A stretch of DNA of 64,000 nt from Thioclava sp. GXIMD4216 (GCF_037949285.1 NZ_CP149929.1:1-64000), one strand, 5' to 3'. Counted from the first letter of the stretch, positions 16,536 through 25,449 are shown. Notes: generated by a model from the letters alone, not told the origin. Made by a program: numbers and translations.

Positions 16536-17577
16536 GGCCGGACCCTCCCTCATGTCTTGCACTCCTTTGCGGCCCCGCCGCAGCCAATGGCCCGCCTTGC
16601 GCCCGCGCCGCCCGAAGAGGACGCACCCATTTGCCAAGGCTCGGCAGCAGACCCGCCGGCACCAGCAGCACAAAGGCGCTCAGCACCACGCCCAGCACCA
16701 GATTGACCTGCACCACCTGCTGCGTGCCAAGCTGGGTGGTGGCCCATTGCAGCGCGATACAGCCAAGGATCGGCCCGACCAGCGTGCCGCGCCCGCCCAC
16801 GATCACCCAGATGATGATCTGCGCCGATTGCAGCAGGGCAAAGACCGTGGGGCTGACAAACGCGCCCCAATTCGCAAACAGCCCGCCCGCAAGCCCCGCC
16901 ACCGCGCCACCAATGGCAAAGGTGCTCAGCTTGCTCAGCGCGACGTTATAGCCCAGCAGCTCGGCGCGGTGTTCGTTCTCGCGCACCGCCAGCGCCAGCT
17001 TGCCCGCAGGGCTGCGCAGATACAGCCCCAGCGCCGCCAGAACCGCCACCAGCAGCCCCGCCGTCAGCCGGAACAGCGCCGCAGGCGACAGCGGCGTGCC
17101 ATCGGGCCATGCCAGCGTCGGAATGCCGGTAATGCCGTTGAACCCGCCCAGACGCGCCTGCCCGATATGGTAGTGCGGCCCCGAGGTGGAGTTCATCAGG
17201 TTGAACAGGATCAGGGTCACCGCCAATGTGATCACACCGACATAGATATCGCTGATCCGCCCGTAGAACATGAAATACCCCAGCAGCGCGGCCCCCAAAG
17301 CGGGCAGCGCGACCGCGGCAAGGCAGGCCACCACTCCCGGCCCGAAATTGAGCGCGGCAACCGCATAGGCATAGGCCCCCAGCCCGAAAAAGGCCGATTG
17401 CCCCAGACACATGATCCCGCCCTTGCCCCAGATGAAGGCCAGACTGAGGGCAAGGATCGCCATCACCAGATAGACCGTCGCCTCGTAGACGGTGTAAAGC
17501 TGCATCTGCGCGGGCAGCGCCATCGCCAGCCCGAACACCGCCACAAGCGCCAGTACCGGATATTGCTGTTTCGTCAT
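16525..17577 (-). CDS. Urea/amide-type ABC importer permease, UrtC/LivM-like
   Basis: A 350-residue permease with about nine or ten membrane segments. Family marks are SLAFIWGKGGIMCLGQSAFFGLGAY-like sequence near residues 45-70, the YVGVITLAVTLILFNLMN helix and AVRENEHRAELLGYNV, the cytoplasmic loop that meets the ATPase. The VGGRGTLVGPILG segment near the end is typical. ATG at 17577 overlaps the UrtB-like stop (TGATG). The cytoplasmic C-terminus is an Arg/Gly-rich tail. Confidence 0.9.
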   Translation of the reverse strand: MTKQQYPVLALVAVFGLAMALPAQMQLYTVYEATVYLVMAILALSLAFIWGKGGIMCLGQSAFFGLGAYAYAVAALNFGPGVVACLAAVALPALGAALLGYFMFYGRISDIYVGVITLAVTLILFNLMNSTSGPHYHIGQARLGGFNGITGIPTLAWPDGTPLSPAALFRLTAGLLVAVLAALGLYLRSPAGKLALAVRENEHRAELLGYNVALSKLSTFAIGGAVAGLAGGLFANWGAFVSPTVFALLQSAQIIIWVIVGGRGTLVGPILGCIALQWATTQLGTQQVVQVNLVLGVVLSAFVLLVPAGLLPSLGKWVRPLRAARAQGGPLAAAGPQRSARHEGGSGHDA

Positions 17578-18446
17578 CAGATGGACCTCTTGAAGAAGCG
17601 GCCGGTAATGCCCTTGGGCAGAAAGCGGATCAGCACCATCGCCGCCACCAGAAGCGCGACCTGCCCGATGACCGGCGTGTAGAGATAGGTAAAGACCTGC
17701 GAGACCACCCCATAAAGCACCGAGGCACTGAGATTGCCCGCGATCACGGCCCCGCCGCCGCTGATGACGGTGATGAAGGCCTTGGCGATATAGCTGGCAC
17801 CGATGGTCGGGATCACCCCTGTCATCGGCGCAAGCGCCGCCCCGCCCAGCCCCGCCAGCGCCGCGCCCAGACCGAAAGTGCTGGCATAGATCCGGCGCGG
17901 ATTGCCCCCGAGCGCGGCCACCATATCGGCATTCTGGGTTGTGGCCCGCGCCAGAAGACCGAAGGTCGTGCGCTTGAACAGCGCGTAAAGCAGCGCGACC
18001 ACCAGCCCCGCCAGCACGATCAGATACAGCACATAGCCGCTGGCCGAATAGGCCCCGATCTGCAGGCTGGGCAGCGGCGTGGACAGGCCCTGCGTGGTAT
18101 TGCCCACCAGCATCGTCATCGCCCCGACCAGCGCCAGACTGATGCCCCATGTGGCCAGCATGGTGTCGATCATGCGCCCGTAGAGATGGCGCACCACCAG
18201 CCATTCCAGCCCCATACCGACCGCGCCCACCACAAGCGGGGCCACGACCAGCGAGCTGACCCAGAAATTCAGCCCCGCCCAGTTGGTGCCATAGATCGCC
18301 ACATAGCCGCCGAGCATCAGAAACTCGCCATGCGCCATGTTGATCACTTTCATCATCCCGAAGACGACCGCCAGTCCGATGCTGATCAGCACCAGAATGG
18401 CGATCGACCCGAGAAATTCGATTGCGAGAACCGCCACGAAATCCAT
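17577..18446 (-). CDS. Urea/amide-type ABC importer permease, UrtB/LivH-like
   Basis: A 289-residue permease with about eight membrane segments. The IGLAVVFGMMKVINMAHGEF segment near residues 22-41 is the hallmark of LivH/UrtB. LLARATTQNADMVAALG forms the ATPase-contact loop, and the FGLGAALAGLGGAALAPM helix follows. It is the first permease after the binding-protein gene, 29 bases downstream of it. Confidence 0.9.
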   Translation of the reverse strand: MDFVAVLAIEFLGSIAILVLISIGLAVVFGMMKVINMAHGEFLMLGGYVAIYGTNWAGLNFWVSSLVVAPLVVGAVGMGLEWLVVRHLYGRMIDTMLATWGISLALVGAMTMLVGNTTQGLSTPLPSLQIGAYSASGYVLYLIVLAGLVVALLYALFKRTTFGLLARATTQNADMVAALGGNPRRIYASTFGLGAALAGLGGAALAPMTGVIPTIGASYIAKAFITVISGGGAVIAGNLSASVLYGVVSQVFTYLYTPVIGQVALLVAAMVLIRFLPKGITGRFFKRSI

Positions 18447-18475
18447 CTTGTCTTTTCCTTATGGCTCGGAGGGGC

Positions 18476-19699
18476 TTAGAATTTGACCACATATTGCTGT
18501 GTGTCCCCGGGATGTTCGCGCAGGTTGCACGAGACCGCCGTATCAACCGGTGCCTGCTGGGCGAAGGTCTGCACGGGGATCAGCCCGCCATTCTCGACGC
18601 GGGCGATATGCACATCCATGATCGTGTGATGGGTCTGGGGATCAATCGTCACCTGCCCGCTCGGAGCGGCCAGCGACAGCCCCGTCTCGAGCGCCTCGAT
18701 CACCGGCATACGCTCGGCACTGCCCGCCTTCTCGACCGCGGCAGCCCAAAGCAGGAAGCCCTGATAGGCCCCCATGCCCAGCTCGGTGATATAGGGATAG
18801 TCCGCGCCATACATCTTGTGGAACGCCTCGACAAAGCGCGCGTTCTCCGGCGTGGCCAGCTCTTGCAGGTAGTTCTGGCAGACCATGAAGCCGTTGCATT
18901 CCTCGGGCGTCAGCACCACATGTTCGTTGCCACCGGCAAAGGTGGTCGAGGAAAGCGGGATCTTGCCATGCATCCCCGCCGCCTGCCATTGCCGGTAGAA
19001 CGAGATATGCGCCCCGCCCACCAGCGCCGACCAGACATAATCGGGTCTGGCGCTCTGGATCTTCGAGATCGAGGTCTTGAAATCGGTCACATCAAGGGGG
19101 AAGAATTCGACCTCCAGCACCTCGCCGCCGCCCTGCTGGGTATATTTGCGCACCCAATCCGCGACGATCTGGCCGTAATTGTAATCCGCCGCCACGATAT
19201 AGACCTTCTTGCCGAAATTGCGCAGCGAATACTCCACCAGCTTGTCGACCGTCTGGCCCGGGGTCACGCCGGTGGCGAACATGTTGCGGTCGCAGACCCC
19301 GCCCTCATACTGGTTGGCATAGAAATACAGCCTATTGAACTGGCGCAGGATCGGGCGCACCACCTCGCGCGAGGAGGAGGTGATACCGGCAAAGACCACA
19401 TCGGGCGCATCGGCCAGCGCCGCCTGACGGGCGAATTGCGAATAAAGCTGCATGTTGGATTGCGGATCATAGACCTTCAGATCGATCTCGCGCCCCAGCA
19501 GGCCGCCCTTCTCGTTCTGCTGCGCGACCGCGAATTTCAGCGTATCGACGATCGGCTGGCCATAGACCTCCAGCCCGCCCGACAGATCGTACAGGGCGGA
19601 AATGGTGATCGGGCGGGTTTTGGCCAGAAGCGGGCTTGCCAGCGTAGACAGGCCAGCGGCACCGAACGCGCCAAGCACATGGCGACGGGTCATAGTCAT
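18476..19699 (-). CDS. Urea/amide-type ABC importer binding protein, UrtA/FmdD-like
   Basis: A 407-residue exported binding protein. The N-terminus has a twin-arginine-like signal (TRRHVLGAFGAAGLSTLASP) ending near ALAK at about 27. The mature part carries YDLSGGLEVYGQP, LGREIDLKVYDPQSN and IVAADYNYGQIVADW segments of the UrtA/amide-binding group. The start at 19699 has GGAGAAG 7 bases upstream. It heads an eight-gene minus-strand run reaching the ANTAR regulator. Urea, formamide or another short amide are possible ligands; the amidase downstream favours an amide over urea, since no urease genes are present in the window. Confidence 0.88.
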   Translation of the reverse strand: MTMTRRHVLGAFGAAGLSTLASPLLAKTRPITISALYDLSGGLEVYGQPIVDTLKFAVAQQNEKGGLLGREIDLKVYDPQSNMQLYSQFARQAALADAPDVVFAGITSSSREVVRPILRQFNRLYFYANQYEGGVCDRNMFATGVTPGQTVDKLVEYSLRNFGKKVYIVAADYNYGQIVADWVRKYTQQGGGEVLEVEFFPLDVTDFKTSISKIQSARPDYVWSALVGGAHISFYRQWQAAGMHGKIPLSSTTFAGGNEHVVLTPEECNGFMVCQNYLQELATPENARFVEAFHKMYGADYPYITELGMGAYQGFLLWAAAVEKAGSAERMPVIEALETGLSLAAPSGQVTIDPQTHHTIMDVHIARVENGGLIPVQTFAQQAPVDTAVSCNLREHPGDTQQYVVKF

Positions 19700-19751
19700 G
19701 GAACTTCTCCACTGTTGGGATTTTTTGTTATGCGCCCGCCAGACAGACCCT

Positions 19752-19771
19752 GCGCGGCCCCTGCCCCGCGC
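19752..19771 (-). promoter_or_regulatory. Leader hairpin upstream of the amide operon, possible ANTAR target
   Basis: Arms GCGCGG and CCGCGC with an 8-base loop form a strong stem about 50 bases before the binding-protein start, inside the expected leader RNA. ANTAR regulators act on paired leader stem-loops, and one is encoded at the end of this operon. I could not find a clear second loop or a U-tract, so the assignment is tentative. The remaining part of the 680-base gap 19700-20379 shows only the repeat at 20190-20225 and no convincing Fur-type box. Confidence 0.3.
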
Positions 19772-20189
19772 CAAAGGCGGACAGGTCAGGACGGCCAGAG
19801 GCGCAGCGACCGGCCAAAGCCATCGCGGACAAGCCTCACGGGATCTGGAACAGGAAGGCGACGCCGACATTATTGTCTGCGCGGATCGGGACACCGGATG
19901 GCATTATTGGCAGGCGGTGTCAGCAGGTGCCAAAGGCACATCCCTGATCTTCAATAGAAACGCCGGAAAGTAAACCCTGTTTGTGCCGCCATGCTGTCAA
20001 ACACGCAAGGCGGGCCGCAAACCGCCTGCAAATCGGGCACCCCGCCCCCTTTGCGTGAGGGACCCCTTCGCCCTATTGCGCAAGCGTGGTGCGAGCGTGG
20101 GGTGCGGGGCAAGCCCCAGAGACGGCGGCGACAGTGACAGACCACGCCCCAAATTGGAAAAGAGCGTTTCCTTTCTGCGGGCACAGGGC

Positions 20190-20225
20190 GCCCCCCTGCC
20201 CGCAAAGGCCCCCCTGCCCGCAAAG
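20190..20225. repeat. Two tandem 18-base units upstream of the TonB receptor
   Basis: The unit GCCCCCCTGCCCGCAAAG occurs twice without a gap (20190-20207 and 20208-20225), about 155 bases before the receptor start. It is non-coding. The copies are exact, which suggests recent duplication; a binding-site role is possible but not shown. Confidence 0.8.
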
Positions 20226-20379
20226 GCCCCGCGTGACCCCGATGCCACGCTGCCCCCGCGCGGGAAAAAGGCATATTGTCGCCGCCCCCCTGCGGCGGTA
20301 TCTGCGCGAGACCCAGCCAGCCAAGGCCTCTGTGACAGAGCCGCGCCAGCCATCCTTTCTCGGTAACCAAGGTAGAAAC

Positions 20380-22644
20380 ATGGCTTCGAAATCTCGTTAT
20401 GCAACGGGTGTCCTCGCCTCTGTCGGGGCGGCAGGGCTGATCGGCACCGCCCCCTCGGACGCGCTGGCGCAGGATACATCCACCACCACATCCAATGCCG
20501 GTGCGGTCACGCTGGACCCGATCTATGTCGAGGATAGCAGCGGCAGCAATGCCAATGGTGCCGTCGTCGAAGGGGCGGGGCGGATGCTGGGCGGGTCGGT
20601 CAAGGACACGCCGCAAACCGTTTCGGTGGTCTCGGCCGAAACGATGAAAGAGCAGCAGATCACCACGCTTGAAGAGGCGCTGAGCAATGTGCCGGGGGTG
20701 ACGCTATCCAGCGGCGAGGGCCGTGGCGGCCTTGAGGGCGACCAGTTCAAACTGCGCGGCATCTCGGCGGCGGGCGACATCTATACCGATGGCCTGCGCG
20801 ATTTCGGCACCTATGCGCATGACACCTATAACACCGAATCCGTGGCCGTGATTCAGGGGCCCACCGGCGAGGCCTTCGGCGTGGGCAATCTGGGCGGCGT
20901 GATCAACCAGCAGACCAAGAAAGCCCATCTGGGCGATGCCAATTCGGTTTCGGGCAGTGTCAAATCGGGCCTCAGCACCCGCGAGACGCTGGATATGAAC
21001 CGGCAGCTTTCCGAGACATCGGCCGTGCGCGTGAATATCATGAACCAGAATGGCGATGCGGCGGGGCGTGACAATGTCTCGGTCGATGCGCGCGGGCTGG
21101 CGGTGGATTACGGCATGGGGCTGGGCACCAGCACCACCTGGCATCTGGGCTATGAATATTACCACGGCGACGGCACCCCCGATCAGGGCCAGCCGATGGC
21201 CACCGGCTCGGACGGGATCGCCCGCCCGCTTCTGGAATACGATATTCCGGGCTATGACAGCAGCACCTCCTATGTCCGCGACAGCGACAAGGACGAGACC
21301 CGCAACCACACGCTGACCTCCAGCTTCGAGACCACGCTTTCGAACGGGGTCACGCTGACCAATGACACGCGGCTCAAAAACTATAACCGCGATTTCGCGA
21401 TCACGTCGCCGGGCTCGGTCAGTGCCGCCAATCTGGCGCTTCTGCAGGCGGGCACCAATGTCGATATGAGCTATGGGGCAGGCGGCGGGGTTGCCTACAG
21501 ACAATCCGGCTGGGGCTTCGAGAACATGCTGGCCGCCCATGCCGAGGGCGAGCTGTTCGGGATGCGTCACAAGGCGCTGCTGGGGCTGGACTTGACCTAT
21601 CAGACCGACCGTCGGGTGCGCGGCAGCACAACGGGCCGCGTCACGCAGACGGTGATCGACCCGTCCCATTCGGGCGCCGGTGTGTCGCGCAGCTATGATT
21701 ACGATACCGCCTCGGATTCCACCGCGACCGATATCGGCATCGTCGCCGCCGACCGGATCTCTATCGACAAGCAATGGTCGGTGCAGGCCAGCGCACGGGC
21801 AGATTATTTCCGCAGCACCTTCGACGGCTACACCATCGGCTCCAGCACCGAAACCAACACCGATACCAGCGCGGGCCGCATCAGCCCCTCGCTGAGCGTG
21901 ATCTGGGAACCCAATGCCGATACGATGGTCTATGCCACCGCCTCGCGCTCCTATCGCCCGATCGGCACCGATATCGCGCAAAGCTCGCAAGGCACCAGCG
22001 CGACAGTGGCCAATGATGCCTATGACCCCGAGCGGTCGGACAATCTGGAAATCGGCGGCAAGATGGACCTGTTTGACGGCACTCTGGGGCTGACCGGCGC
22101 GGCCTTCCAGATCCGCAAGAAGAACTCCTTTACCGTCAATGATGACGGCACCGTCTCCACCGGCTTCTCGGATGCGGGCAATGCGGTGCGGATCCGTGGC
22201 GTGCAGCTAGGGGCGACCGGCCAGATCAGCGACGACTGGACCGTCAGCGCCAGCTATGCCTATCTTGACGGCGAGGTGATCAACGGGCGCGGGATCGATG
22301 CCGCAACCATTGGCAATGACGCTCCGGGCGTTTCAAAACATAACCTTACGCTGTGGACCGCCTATCATTTCGGCCCCGAGAAGACCCACCTGTCGGGCGA
22401 TCTGTCGGTGGGCGGCGGGATCAAATATGCCTCGGCCTATTATGTGAACGCGGCCAATACCGCCGAGATCCCCGAAACGGTCAGCCTTGATGCGGCGATT
22501 TCCTACACCACCGACAGCTACCGCATCGGCTTCAACGCCTATAACCTGACCGATCACGACAATTACAGTGCGGCCTTCAACGGCACACGGGCCACGCCCA
22601 CCGGCGGGCGGTCCTTCGGGCTGAGTTTCACCAAGAACTTCTGA
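20380..22644 (+). CDS. TonB-dependent siderophore receptor (PiuA/Fiu-like)
   Basis: A 754-residue outer-membrane receptor. A signal peptide ends near ALAQD at about 30, followed by a TonB-box-like region (LDPIYVEDSS). The plug domain has VKDTPQTVSVVSAETMKEQQ and EALSNVPGVTLSSGEGRGG; the QGPTGEAFGVGNLGGVINQQTK stretch is the conserved plug end. The rest is a 22-strand barrel ending in FGLSFTKNF, with the terminal Phe required for outer-membrane insertion. The start follows a weak GGTAG. Its neighbours, a PiuC-like oxygenase and a Sel1-repeat protein, are the partners usually found with catecholate-type receptors, so ferric siderophore uptake is likely. Confidence 0.9.
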   Translation: MASKSRYATGVLASVGAAGLIGTAPSDALAQDTSTTTSNAGAVTLDPIYVEDSSGSNANGAVVEGAGRMLGGSVKDTPQTVSVVSAETMKEQQITTLEEALSNVPGVTLSSGEGRGGLEGDQFKLRGISAAGDIYTDGLRDFGTYAHDTYNTESVAVIQGPTGEAFGVGNLGGVINQQTKKAHLGDANSVSGSVKSGLSTRETLDMNRQLSETSAVRVNIMNQNGDAAGRDNVSVDARGLAVDYGMGLGTSTTWHLGYEYYHGDGTPDQGQPMATGSDGIARPLLEYDIPGYDSSTSYVRDSDKDETRNHTLTSSFETTLSNGVTLTNDTRLKNYNRDFAITSPGSVSAANLALLQAGTNVDMSYGAGGGVAYRQSGWGFENMLAAHAEGELFGMRHKALLGLDLTYQTDRRVRGSTTGRVTQTVIDPSHSGAGVSRSYDYDTASDSTATDIGIVAADRISIDKQWSVQASARADYFRSTFDGYTIGSSTETNTDTSAGRISPSLSVIWEPNADTMVYATASRSYRPIGTDIAQSSQGTSATVANDAYDPERSDNLEIGGKMDLFDGTLGLTGAAFQIRKKNSFTVNDDGTVSTGFSDAGNAVRIRGVQLGATGQISDDWTVSASYAYLDGEVINGRGIDAATIGNDAPGVSKHNLTLWTAYHFGPEKTHLSGDLSVGGGIKYASAYYVNAANTAEIPETVSLDAAISYTTDSYRIGFNAYNLTDHDNYSAAFNGTRATPTGGRSFGLSFTKNF

Positions 22645-22650
22645 CCGGAC

Positions 22651-22678
22651 GGGGCAGGGCCACCCCCTGCCCCTTTTT
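22651..22678 (+). terminator. Intrinsic terminator/attenuator after the TonB receptor gene
   Basis: Stem arms GGGGCAGGG (22651-22659) and CCCTGCCCC (22665-22673) with a 5-base loop are followed by TTTTT. It sits only 6 bases after the receptor stop and 20 bases before the piuC-like gene, so some transcription must read through or start anew; it probably lowers oxygenase expression relative to the receptor. Confidence 0.85.
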
Positions 22679-22698
22679 CTTTCCAGACGAGACATCCC

Positions 22699-23379
22699 AT
22701 GTTGATCCATGTTCCCAATATTCTCAGCGCCGAGGACGTGGCGCAGTTCCGCCATGCGCTGGAGACCAGCCAATGGGCCGATGGCCGCCTGACCGCCGGC
22801 GATCTGGCGGCGCAGTCCAAGCACAATCTGCAGATCCCCGCCGACAGCGAGATCGCGCAGCGGCTGGGCGAGCATATCCTGCGCGCTCTGGCCCGCAACG
22901 ATCTCTATAATGCGGCCGCCCTGCCCCTGCGCGTGCTGCCGCCGATGTTCAACCGCTATGACACCGGCATGACCTTCGGTGCCCATACCGATAACGCGAT
23001 CCGCACCGTGGCCGGAGGTGCAAGGCTGCGGGCCGATGTCTCGACCACGATTTTCCTCACCGATCCCGAGGCCTATGACGGGGGCGAGCTGGTGATCGAG
23101 GATACGTTCGGCCAGCAGCGGGTGAAATTGCCAGCCGGCGATATGATCGTCTACCCCTCCTCCAGCCTGCATCACGTCACGCCGGTGACCCGTGGCAGCC
23201 GCTGGGCCTCGTTCTTCTGGGCGCAATCCATGGTGCGCGAAGATGACAAACGCGCCATGCTCTACAATCTCGACACCGCGATCCGCCAGATGCGCGCCAC
23301 CTATGGCGACGAGGGCGAGGCGCTGCAACGCTTTGTCAGCCATTACCACAACCTTGTCCGGCTATGGGCGGAGCTATGA
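22699..23379 (+). CDS. piuC: PKHD-type Fe(II)/2-oxoglutarate oxygenase (PiuC/YbiX-like)
   Basis: A 226-residue oxygenase matching the PiuC/YbiX family in length. The iron triad is His96 and Asp98 in GAHTDNA and His159 in SSSLHHVTPV; arginines at 165 and 168 lie where the 2-oxoglutarate carboxylate is held. TTIFLTDPEAYDGGELVIED is the family's central strand pair. It follows the siderophore receptor through an attenuator and its stop overlaps the next start (ATGA). The family accompanies iron-uptake receptors in many proteobacteria, and its physiological substrate is not well defined. Confidence 0.88.
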   Translation: MLIHVPNILSAEDVAQFRHALETSQWADGRLTAGDLAAQSKHNLQIPADSEIAQRLGEHILRALARNDLYNAAALPLRVLPPMFNRYDTGMTFGAHTDNAIRTVAGGARLRADVSTTIFLTDPEAYDGGELVIEDTFGQQRVKLPAGDMIVYPSSSLHHVTPVTRGSRWASFFWAQSMVREDDKRAMLYNLDTAIRQMRATYGDEGEALQRFVSHYHNLVRLWAEL

Positions 23380-24038
23380 GCGCGCCGGCCTGCCGCGCAT
23401 CGCTTTGCGAGGTGCAGCTTGGCCTCGGGCAGATGCTGCTGAGCGCCGGAAACCCCGAAGCGGCATGGGAGGCGTTTTCGGCGGCGGCCCGTCAGGACGA
23501 GCCACGCGCCTTCAACATGCTGGGCCGGATCGCCCATCTGGGGCTGCGCGGCGGGCGCCCAGACCTGCGGCTGGCAATCGCCATGTATCGCCGCGCCATT
23601 GCCCGCGGGCATGTCTGGGCGCGGTTCAATCTGGCGGATCTCTACCTTCAGGCACCGGCCCCGTTTGGCGATCCGGCAGAGGCTGTCGCGCTCTATCATC
23701 AGGCGGCAGAGGCGGGGCTGGACAAGGCCTATAACATGCTGGGGCAATGCTATGAAACCGGCCGCGGCGTGGCCCCCGATCTGCCGCGCGCGCGGATGTA
23801 TTACGACATCGGGGCAGGGGCGGGCGATTGCTGGGCCAGCTTCAATCTGGGGCGTCTTGCGGCGCTTGCAGGGCAGGAGGCGCGTGCCTGCCACTACTGG
23901 ACCGAGGCGCTGGGGCAGGGGTTCAAGGGCTTCTGGGCGGGGCTGGCCGAGGCCATCGAGGGGTTCGGATTTCCTGCCGCTGCCGCTCTGGCGCAGAAAG
24001 CCCGTGCCTTGGAGGCGCAGGGCCAGAACGGGGGCTGA
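23376..24038 (+). CDS. Sel1/TPR-like repeat protein of the piu-type locus
   Basis: A 220-residue alpha-helical repeat protein. Sel1-like units are visible, for example ALYHQAAEAGLDKAYNMLG and ARMYYDIGAGAGDCWASFNLG, each about 36 residues. No signal peptide is seen. It is ATGA-coupled to the PiuC-like gene. A TPR/Sel1 protein in this place is common in receptor-oxygenase loci and may act as a scaffold; the partner is unknown. Confidence 0.75.
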   Translation: MSAPACRASLCEVQLGLGQMLLSAGNPEAAWEAFSAAARQDEPRAFNMLGRIAHLGLRGGRPDLRLAIAMYRRAIARGHVWARFNLADLYLQAPAPFGDPAEAVALYHQAAEAGLDKAYNMLGQCYETGRGVAPDLPRARMYYDIGAGAGDCWASFNLGRLAALAGQEARACHYWTEALGQGFKGFWAGLAEAIEGFGFPAAAALAQKARALEAQGQNGG

Positions 24039-24124
24039 CCCGTTCCTTTGTGACAGCGCGGCCGTGCAGGGGGCGGGCCGGCGCTTTCGTCTGGTCAAAG
24101 CGCGCAGTCCCCACGCCGGACAGG

Positions 24125-24142
24125 AATTGTCAGCTGACAATT
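24125..24142. other. Palindrome 1, candidate partition site (parS-like)
   Basis: An 18-base perfect palindrome, AATTGTCAGCTGACAATT, spans the repC stop codon. Its 14-base core TTGTCAGCTGACAA (24127-24140) recurs exactly at 25289-25302 inside the other end of repC. Plasmids of the repABC type carry one or more palindromic centromere sites bound by RepB near or within the operon, so the pair is a strong candidate. Confidence 0.7.
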
Positions 24143-25365
24143 CTCCCCGTTTCCCGCAGCAAGCGTGCCACCACCTGCCCCCGCGATCCGGATCTGTCGG
24201 AACGGGCGCACTGCGTCAGATGGCGCAGGAACCCGCCCGGATTTTGCAGCCTCTCGAAGCGTTCCAACAGGCATAGCACGGCGATAGAGGCGATCTCGGT
24301 TCCCATGATATGCTGCGCCTCTTCATAGACCTGTGCGTCGATCCCCATCATCGCGACAAGCTGGGTTGTCTGCTGGTGCAGCTCTCGCCAGTCCCGAGCG
24401 GTTTCGGGATACATCTTGCAGTATTCGGTGAAGTCCGCGAGCACCGGCAGAGCCGACCCCATCCGGTTGCCGCGATCCGCCTGCCCAGAAGCTTGCTGTG
24501 TGGTACCTTGCCGTTCAGGGCGTGAGATTTCGGGCCCTGAAGCTTCGAGGTCCGGATCTTCGGGGCGAATATCCGTTGCTCCGCTTGTTCGAGGCTCTGG
24601 ATTTTTTTTATTGATTACCCTCTGTTGGTGCCGCTCATTTTCGCTGTTGCTGGCATCCATTTCCGCTGCTTTTTCAACATATCCCATTTGCGGATGACCC
24701 GTTTGGCCCAGCTGTGCGAGCGCCTCGGTATAGTCCTGCAACAGGGTCTTGAGTGCGGCGGTATTGTTCTTGTGGCGCAGGATCAGCTTGGTCCGTGCCA
24801 GAAGCGCGCTGTGGCTGTGATGCGCACCCTCGTCCCGATCCGCCTGCGGCAGATGGCTCAGCAGGTCGTGCCGCGCCACAAGCACGTCCTGACGCAGGGC
24901 CGCATGTTCCTGCGCGCGGGCCTGAGCGTCACAGGCTTTCTGGTGGATACGGCGCGCCAGTTGAGCCAGCGGCGCCAGATCGAAACCGAAGGCCCGCGCG
25001 ATCGTGCCGCCGATGCGCTTGGCATAGCGTTTGCGGTTGGGGCTGTCATGGCGGGCAATCACACCGGCGCTGACCAGCGCGGCCAGATGACGGCGCAGGG
25101 TGCTTTCGGGCATGCCGCCCAGACGGGTGCCCAGACTGTCATTGGAGGCAAAGACAATCGCGCGTCCGGGCAGGGCAGGGAGGCTGCGCTCGGGGAAAAA
25201 GGTCAGCATCGCCCGCAGCACCGCAATGCTGCGATGCGTCAGACCGAAATCCGCCGCAGCCTCGGTCAGATCCTCGACAATGGCCCATTTGTCAGCTGAC
25301 AATACTGGACCATCGGGCAGGGCCTGAACCGGCTGCCCGTGCATACGCGTGGAGAAATATGTCAT
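24130..25365 (-). CDS. repC: Plasmid replication initiator RepC
   Basis: A 411-residue RepC initiator. The conserved N-terminal part contains LTHRSIAVLRAMLTFFPE, IVFASNDSLGTRLGGMPESTLRRHLAALV (a winged-helix DNA-binding region) and RDEGAHHSHSALLARTK-type sequence; the C-terminal domain ends with LLERFERLQNPGGFLRHL. The middle (around residues 230-310) is charged and low in complexity. The coding DNA here, near 24597-24700, is clearly AT-richer than its surroundings, as expected for the replication origin that lies inside repC in this plasmid family. It is the last gene of repABC and is held down by the countertranscript RNA encoded in the 189-base repB-repC gap. Confidence 0.92.
   Translation of the reverse strand: MTYFSTRMHGQPVQALPDGPVLSADKWAIVEDLTEAAADFGLTHRSIAVLRAMLTFFPERSLPALPGRAIVFASNDSLGTRLGGMPESTLRRHLAALVSAGVIARHDSPNRKRYAKRIGGTIARAFGFDLAPLAQLARRIHQKACDAQARAQEHAALRQDVLVARHDLLSHLPQADRDEGAHHSHSALLARTKLILRHKNNTAALKTLLQDYTEALAQLGQTGHPQMGYVEKAAEMDASNSENERHQQRVINKKNPEPRTSGATDIRPEDPDLEASGPEISRPERQGTTQQASGQADRGNRMGSALPVLADFTEYCKMYPETARDWRELHQQTTQLVAMMGIDAQVYEEAQHIMGTEIASIAVLCLLERFERLQNPGGFLRHLTQCARSDRSGSRGQVVARLLRETGRIVS
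24597..24700. other. AT-rich segment within repC, probable oriV region
   Basis: A run of T residues followed by several A/T-rich words interrupts the otherwise GC-rich repC reading frame at its variable middle. In repABC plasmids the origin has been placed in such an AT-rich segment inside repC. The exact boundaries are judged by eye. Confidence 0.5.
25289..25302. other. Palindrome 2, candidate partition site (parS-like)
   Basis: TTGTCAGCTGACAA, identical to the core of the palindrome at the repC stop, lies within codons for the early part of RepC (reading leftwards, residues about 22-26). Two exact copies flanking one gene in 1.2 kb are unlikely by chance. Confidence 0.65.
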
Positions 25366-25449
25366 GAACGTTCACGCAGGACGCAAAAAATCAGGCCCTG
25401 TCCAAGCGGCAGAGTTGACGTGGCGCGAAAGGCAAGGTATCCCGTAGGT

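Noticed and set aside
24039..24129. Terminator after the Sel1-repeat gene
   Set aside because: GC-rich inverted words exist but no clear stem followed by a T-run was found.
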